Shown here: piece after piece, positions 3,774 through 7,884 of the stretch
How positions within the stretch are numbered: position 1 is the first letter of the stretch
Layout of the letters: each line of letters opens with the position of its first letter
Translations under genes and position numbers: made by a program
The notes under the pieces: generated by a model
Databases searched by the model: none
Told to the model about the DNA's origin: nothing
Seen by the model: only the letters and a program-made list of their open reading frames with translations
NCBI GenBank assembly: GCA_958404085.1
Contig: CATXZX010000065.1
Span: forward strand, 1 to 7,884
Reading direction: 5' to 3'
Length of the DNA stretch: 7,884 bases
Source of the DNA: an uncultured Prevotellaceae bacterium
GTDB taxonomy: Bacteria; Bacteroidota; Bacteroidia; Bacteroidales; Bacteroidaceae

Positions 3774-6575
3774 TCAGCGCCCTGCGGCGAAGAGCTGTTG
3801 CAATTGCCGGATGTCGCCCGTCGTCCGGGGGTGGAAGGACGGACTCTTCATGTAGTGGAGGATGCTCCGGAGCAACTGACGGCCTGCCGGGCGGTTTTCC
3901 ATGTCGTTCCAGAAGTCGATGCCCGATACCAGCAGGCGGCCGCGGCCCACTTTCACCTCGAAGAGCAGCGTCAGCGGCCGGTTGGTAAACCAGTCGTCGA
4001 TGACGCGCAGCAGGGGAGAGGCCCCGGGGGCCACGTTGCGGTAGACGATGGCCGAACTGTGGCTCATGGCGTCCCACCACTGGTAGTCGCTGTGCCACGA
4101 GGTGGGAAACAGCTCCAGAACGGGCGACTTCGGGTTACACAGCAGGCCCAGCGTGTGCGGCGGTTGACCGACGGTCCAGGCCGTGTTCCAGAAGATGCTG
4201 GAGAAGCCGATGGCGATGTTGCCGCCGCACGCGGCCGACAGCGTCCCCTTGCGCAGCGAGAGCAACACGTCGCGCCCCTCGTCCAGCGCCTTCAGCGTGC
4301 GCTGGTCCAGCGTGTCGGTCAGGACGATGCCGCCGGCGTCGGCCGTGCGTACGTCGCGGTTGTCGGGGTATACCCAGAAGTTCCAGCTGTTGCGGTGCCG
4401 GCCCACGCTCACCTCCAGCGTTAGCTGTACGGGGCGGGTAAATTCGTCCAATGCCACGTCGATGCCGCCCAGACTCTGGCCGTTGCCCACGTCGATGTCC
4501 TTCGTACCCCAGCCGCCCTTTTTCAGCGTGCGTCCCTTGGCGTCCTTTATGGCCCACGCCGCGGGTACCTGCCTGAGGGGCTTGCTGCCGTAGTGCGCCA
4601 CCTCGGCCGTGCCCGTCAGGCGCTCGCTGTTCAGGTATACCAGGCGCGGCAGACGTACCAGGGGCACCGTCTCGCTGCAGAACGAGCGGAACTCTTCGGG
4701 CGACACGTAGCCCTTCTCCTCCCAGAAGGCATCGAGTATGCCCACCAGCGCCGTGCCCTGTCCCGGAAAGTCGGAGAGGCCCAGCAACTGGAATCCGCCG
4801 AAGTCCTTGGTGCGCAGGGCGGCTTCCACGTCGGCCTTGTAACACAGCGTCTGGAGCCGTCCCGAGGCCATGAGGAAACTGTCGGCCAGGTGGAGCATGC
4901 CGGCCTCCCGGAGCGTGGCCCTGAATATCTCGAAGTTGCGGGGCTTCAGCACGCCCGTATACTTTTTCATCTCACGGAAGTTGGGGTAGGCGCACCACTG
5001 GCCTACCTCGTGGCTCACGACGGGCTGCGTGTACGCCTTCGTGAAGTCCCGCCAATCGTAGTCGGTGCGCGGTGCCTGTGCGTTGATGATGCTGTGCAGG
5101 CCCTGTCCCCAGCCCTGTATGCGCGGCGTGATGGAACACATGAAGTCGTTCTCCGCTATCAGGGGCCATCCGCCGGCCGTGCTGTACAGCCGCCGATTGT
5201 CCTTAGCCTTCCAGTGTTCCACAAAGTTCCGTAGGTAGGCCGTCTGCCGGCCTCCGCCCGGCTCGTTGCCGTACATCAGCATGCAGAAGGAAGGGTGGTT
5301 GCCGTAGGCCTCCGCCATGCGTTCGCTTTCGCGCAGGACGTAGGCGTCGATGGGCTTTCCGTCGCCGATGGTCGTACTCGTGTTGGCCCACGACGAACAT
5401 TCCACCTCGAGGTAGAGTCCCAGCTCGTCGGCCGCCTCGAAGGCCGCCTCGGGCGGACACCACGAGTGGTAGCGCACGTGGTTGATGCCGTGTGCCTTGC
5501 AGGCCCGGAATACCTTTTTCCAGGCTTTCAGGTCCATGGGCGCGTAGCCCGTCAGCGGATAGGCCGCGCAGTCCAGTGTGCCGCGCAGCAGCACCGGCCG
5601 ACCGTTGATGCACAGGCGTCCGTCCTCGGTCCGGAACGAGCGCATGCCGAAGTGCTCCGTACGGCTGTGGCGTGTGCCGGCCCCGGGGTCGGCCACGGTG
5701 GCCTTCAGTTCGTGCAGGCGGGGGCTGAACTCGTCCCACAGGGCGATGCCGGGTGCCAGTTGCAGGTCGGCCTCTACGGTCTGTACGGAGTGTGCGGCCA
5801 CCTGCACCGTCTTTTTCAGGCTGCGTCCGCCGGCGGCGAATGTCACCTCGGCCGTGCGGCTCCCGCTGCCGGCGTTCCGCACGAATCCTTTCAGGCGGAT
5901 TTTCGTATGGTCCGTGTCGGGATACACCTCGGTGCGTACCATGTGTACCAAGGGGCGTGCCGTCAGCTCCATGCGTCCCGTGATGCCGTTCCAGTTGGTC
6001 TGCGTGTGGTCCGACAGGCTGTGCGAGTTGATGCCCGGGTCTACCTCTTTGATGCGGTTGTCCACGCACAGGGCCAGTTCGTGGCGTCCCGGTGTCAGTA
6101 CGCCCGTCAGGTCGAAGCGGTGGGGCGTGCCCAGACTGTTCTCGGCGCCGGCCTTGCGTCCGTCTATGTAGAGTTCCGTCTGCCAGTGGCAGCGCTCCAA
6201 GTAGAGTTCGATGGCCTTGTCGGCCCATCCCCGGGGTATGTCTACGGTGCGCCGGTACCACGCCTCGCCCTTATAGAACTTGACGGGTTGCAGCCAGAAG
6301 GGGATTTTGATGTTTCCCGGCTGGCGGTAGGGCGCGTAGGCAGGGTCTGTGAAGTAGGCCTGCGATACGATTTGTCCCGTCCAGGGGGTCTTTGTGTCCA
6401 CCTCGTCGCCTATGCCGCCCGTCGCGGTCGACCCGGGCAGTGCGATGTGCTGTGTGCGGCCTCCGTCCGTCCGCGAAAATTCCCATGTGCCCGACAGGTT
6501 GATGGTCTGTCCACGGCCTGCGGCGCATGCCAGTACCATTGCGCCGGCCGTCAGTCCTTTCCGAAAAAGATTCAT
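3774..6575 (-). CDS. Secreted glycoside hydrolase family 2 protein (beta-glycosidase, substrate unknown)
   Basis: The 933-residue protein begins with a signal peptide (MNLFRKGLTAGAMVLACAAGRGQ). Cleavage after GRGQ by signal peptidase I is likely; VLAC is a weak lipobox alternative. A GH2 sugar-binding jelly roll follows (about 25-210, with WYRRTVDI and LYIDG), then an immunoglobulin-like domain, then the catalytic barrel from about FGMRSF (309-314). The acid/base is E438 in YGNEPGG and the nucleophile E523 in SHEVGQW. A C-terminal part (about 740-930) looks Rossmann or amidotransferase-like, as in some long Bacteroidetes GH2 enzymes. It probably acts in the periplasm, removing sugars such as galactose or glucuronate from glycans; specificity cannot be read here. 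I chose ATG 6575 for the signal peptide and the promoter at 6621-6651, although the frame is open to 6950. No transporter or regulator gene adjoins it. Confidence 0.9.
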   Translation of the reverse strand: MNLFRKGLTAGAMVLACAAGRGQTINLSGTWEFSRTDGGRTQHIALPGSTATGGIGDEVDTKTPWTGQIVSQAYFTDPAYAPYRQPGNIKIPFWLQPVKFYKGEAWYRRTVDIPRGWADKAIELYLERCHWQTELYIDGRKAGAENSLGTPHRFDLTGVLTPGRHELALCVDNRIKEVDPGINSHSLSDHTQTNWNGITGRMELTARPLVHMVRTEVYPDTDHTKIRLKGFVRNAGSGSRTAEVTFAAGGRSLKKTVQVAAHSVQTVEADLQLAPGIALWDEFSPRLHELKATVADPGAGTRHSRTEHFGMRSFRTEDGRLCINGRPVLLRGTLDCAAYPLTGYAPMDLKAWKKVFRACKAHGINHVRYHSWCPPEAAFEAADELGLYLEVECSSWANTSTTIGDGKPIDAYVLRESERMAEAYGNHPSFCMLMYGNEPGGGRQTAYLRNFVEHWKAKDNRRLYSTAGGWPLIAENDFMCSITPRIQGWGQGLHSIINAQAPRTDYDWRDFTKAYTQPVVSHEVGQWCAYPNFREMKKYTGVLKPRNFEIFRATLREAGMLHLADSFLMASGRLQTLCYKADVEAALRTKDFGGFQLLGLSDFPGQGTALVGILDAFWEEKGYVSPEEFRSFCSETVPLVRLPRLVYLNSERLTGTAEVAHYGSKPLRQVPAAWAIKDAKGRTLKKGGWGTKDIDVGNGQSLGGIDVALDEFTRPVQLTLEVSVGRHRNSWNFWVYPDNRDVRTADAGGIVLTDTLDQRTLKALDEGRDVLLSLRKGTLSAACGGNIAIGFSSIFWNTAWTVGQPPHTLGLLCNPKSPVLELFPTSWHSDYQWWDAMSHSSAIVYRNVAPGASPLLRVIDDWFTNRPLTLLFEVKVGRGRLLVSGIDFWNDMENRPAGRQLLRSILHYMKSPSFHPRTTGDIRQLQQLFAAGR

Positions 6576-6620
6576 GTGCGTATGTTTTTTGTTGTTATGG
6601 ATAGATGTGTTTTCTGCCGG

Positions 6621-6651
6621 CAAAGTTAGGGGGACGGACAGGGTAAAACAA
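6621..6651 (-). promoter_or_regulatory. Promoter of the GH2 gene
   Basis: The minus strand reads TTG (6651-6649), a 20-nt spacer and TAACTTTG (6628-6621), a full match to the Bacteroidetes consensus. The transcript would start near 6615, giving a leader of about 40 nt before ATG 6575. That leader is A-rich (AACAACAAAAAAC) with no Shine-Dalgarno site, as is common in this phylum. Confidence 0.75.
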
Positions 6652-6967
6652 TGGACAATAAAACGAAGTGCATGGATATTTTTCCGGTCGTGGTGCGGCC
6701 GGCCCGGCCGCCGGACTCGGCCGCAACCCCGCAACTTCCGCCCCTTTATATTAAAATGTATAGAAAAAGCACAAAACCTACTTACGGACGGGCCGCGCGG
6801 AGGCAGGACGGCGCAACCTGTCCGAAATGCGGGCCTGCAAATGGAAACAACGGGCCCGATAATTAAAACAACGGGCCTTGAATTTACACTTTTGAAGCAT
6901 CTGGTAAGACATTTGTATACAATTTTGATACAAAAGACGAATTTACACACAAAAAATCTTTTAAATC
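6652..6967. other. Intergenic region between the divergent GH2 and DUF3575 promoters
   Basis: I see no convincing gene here. It contains a GC-rich palindrome at 6695-6711 (arms GCGGCCGG / CCGGCCGC, 1-nt centre). It has two copies of AAACAACGGGCC at 6845-6856 and 6866-6877, exactly 21 bp apart. It also has an inverted repeat TTTGTAT / ATACAAA at 6912-6934 with a 9-nt spacer. These could be regulator sites for either divergent gene. Composition changes sharply from GC-rich to AT-rich near 6860. Confidence 0.4.
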
Positions 6968-7000
6968 TTTGCAGGGTATATATGAAAATGTATACCTTTG
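6968..7000 (+). promoter_or_regulatory. Promoter of the DUF3575 gene with inverted repeat in the spacer
   Basis: TTTG (6968-6971), a 21-nt spacer and TACCTTTG (6993-7000) match the Bacteroidetes consensus. An inverted repeat GGTATA (6975-6980) / TATACC (6991-6996) occupies the spacer and overlaps the -7 box, where a bound protein could block transcription. A start near 7006 would give a long leader of about 130 nt. Confidence 0.7.
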
Positions 7001-7025
7001 TACGGTAATTACACGAAATGAGCCA

Positions 7026-7039
7026 TATCTTATAAGATA
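7026..7039 (+). promoter_or_regulatory. 14-bp perfect palindrome in the DUF3575 leader
   Basis: TATCTTATAAGATA is fully self-complementary and lies about 20 nt downstream of the predicted transcription start. It could be a dimeric regulator site or a weak mRNA hairpin. Palindromes in AT-rich DNA also occur by chance. Confidence 0.3.
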
Positions 7040-7138
7040 AAACACCATTGATTTTTACAAACTGCGAGTGTTAAGGCATTGGCATTCAGGATAAAACCAA
7101 GAAAACAACGAAATCATGCAACCAATAAGGACGATTCT

Positions 7139-7729
7139 ATGAAGATTAAGAGGAAAATCATTCTGTATGTAGGCTTAGTCTTTTTTTCGGCACTGACAGC
7201 CAAGGGACAGTCGATGGTAATCAAGACAAACTTGTTATACGACGCATTGCTGAACATCAATGCCGGAATCGAGGTAGGGCTCGCCCCGAAATGGACGGCC
7301 GACGTTTCCGGAAACTTCAACGCCTGGGAGTTCTCGCACAACCGCCGGTGGAAACACTGGATGGTGCAACCTGAGGCGCGCTACTGGTTTTGCGACCGAT
7401 TTGGCGGTCACTTCCTCGGCATACATGCACACGGAGGACAGTACAACGTAGGCGGACTGAAGAACGGCATCATGCTGATGGGGTCCGACCTGTCCCGCCT
7501 CTCGGACCACCGCTATCAGGGATGGTTCGTGGGTGCCGGCGTAGGATACGGGTACGCCTGGATTCTGAACCGCCACCTCAACCTCGAGGCCGAAATAGGC
7601 GTGGGTTATGCCTACACGCGTTTCGATAAGTTCCAGTGCGAGGGATGCGGCAAGAAAGTGGAGACCGGTCGTTCCCACCACTACGTAGGGCCTACGAAGG
7701 CGGCCGTCAGTTTGGTCTACCTGTTCTAA
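7139..7729 (+). CDS. DUF3575 family exported protein
   Basis: The 196-residue protein starts with a signal peptide (MKIKRKIILYVGLVFFSALTAKGQ, cleavage likely after GQ). It is followed by the family hallmark KTNLLYDALLNINAGIEVGL, the block NRRWKHWMVQPEARYW, and glycine-rich alternating strands ending in VSLVYLF. The terminal aromatic residue and strand pattern suggest a small outer-membrane beta-barrel. DUF3575 genes often stand first in Bacteroidales fimbria or envelope clusters, and the next gene, 20 bp downstream, also encodes an exported protein. The frame is open upstream from 7079, but ATG 7139 gives a proper signal peptide. No biochemical function is known to me. Confidence 0.85.
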   Translation: MKIKRKIILYVGLVFFSALTAKGQSMVIKTNLLYDALLNINAGIEVGLAPKWTADVSGNFNAWEFSHNRRWKHWMVQPEARYWFCDRFGGHFLGIHAHGGQYNVGGLKNGIMLMGSDLSRLSDHRYQGWFVGAGVGYGYAWILNRHLNLEAEIGVGYAYTRFDKFQCEGCGKKVETGRSHHYVGPTKAAVSLVYLF

Positions 7730-7749
7730 CACAATCGTAAGGAGAGAAG

Positions 7750-7884
7750 ATGATATATATGATGAAGCATAGAATGAAACGTTCGATACTTATCTTGACC
7801 GTGCTGTTGGGCCTCGGCACCGCAGCCGGCGCACAGACCGCCAACACCAGCCCCTCCGGCACCGACATCGTACAGGGCGTCGAC
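7750..7884 (+). CDS. N-terminus of an exported protein, second gene of the DUF3575 operon (partial)
   Basis: Forty-five codons are open to the window end. A strong Shine-Dalgarno sequence (AAGGAGAGAAG) directly precedes ATG 7750; ATGs at 7759, 7762 and 7774 are alternatives. The signal peptide includes KRSILILTVLLGLGTAAGAQ, with cleavage likely after GAQ. The mature start is TANTSPSGTDIVQGVD. By gene order it may be the DUF3868-type protein that often follows DUF3575 in fimbria clusters, but too little is visible to assign a family. It is probably co-transcribed with the DUF3575 gene. Confidence 0.75.
   Translation, partial: MIYMMKHRMKRSILILTVLLGLGTAAGAQTANTSPSGTDIVQGVD

Noticed and set aside
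5295..6629. Long plus-strand open frame (444 codons) opposite the GH2 gene, and several similar ones
   Set aside because: GC-rich coding DNA leaves antisense frames open. The translations show no recognisable domain, and the GH2 frame explains the region.
6651..6866. Plus-strand 71-residue frame with a CPKCG motif (possible zinc ribbon)
   Set aside because: Only one CxxC pair is present, the rest is low-complexity, and it overlaps the GH2 promoter and intergenic DNA.
6576..6950. 125-residue N-terminal extension of the GH2 frame
   Set aside because: It crosses the GH2 promoter and intergenic DNA, while the signal peptide starts at ATG 6575.

Overview
The window looks like chromosomal DNA from a gut-type Bacteroidales organism (Bacteroides, Phocaeicola, Parabacteroides or a relative). 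Five promoters match the Bacteroidetes TAnnTTTG -7 box, three of them with a TTG/TTTG box 20-21 nt upstream. Start codons mostly lack strong Shine-Dalgarno sites. The gene content (a DUF4143 ATPase, a secreted GH2 glycosidase and a DUF3575 envelope protein) is typical of the group. The genus cannot be fixed from the sequence alone.

Layout, left to right. Positions 1-1132 (minus) hold an AAA+ ATPase with a DUF4143-type C-terminus, cut by the window edge. Its leader contains two 29-bp direct repeats and overlapping short ORFs. Positions 1305-3631 (minus) form a small defence/toxin island. A 509-bp segment (YafQ-like toxin, the antitoxin 3' part and a foldable 3' element) occurs twice in direct orientation, at 1305-1813 and 2996-3504. 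Between the copies sits an Abi_2 (AbiD/AbiF-like) HEPN gene at 1969-2868 with its own promoter. The right copy is a complete ribbon-helix-helix antitoxin/YafQ toxin operon with promoter and palindromic operator. The left copy has an intact toxin, but its antitoxin has lost the DNA-binding N-terminus. A 29-bp perfect hairpin lies at the junction.

Positions 3774-6575 (minus) encode a GC-rich, secreted, 933-residue family 2 glycoside hydrolase with both catalytic glutamates. A regulatory-looking intergenic region of about 560 bp separates it from a divergent plus-strand pair: a DUF3575 protein (7139-7729) and the start of a second exported protein (7750 to the window end). Both are probably envelope or fimbria-associated.

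The most interesting part is the abi unit. A strong promoter is followed within about 60 nt by a stem and a seven-U run, placed 11 nt before the abi start codon. This promoter / short RNA / terminator / HEPN toxin order resembles RNA-antitoxin systems, in which a small RNA is made in excess of the toxin. The 509-bp direct repeats mean that one homologous crossover would remove abi and leave one complete YafQ-type operon, so abi looks like a recently gained, removable cassette. These are inferences from sequence layout.
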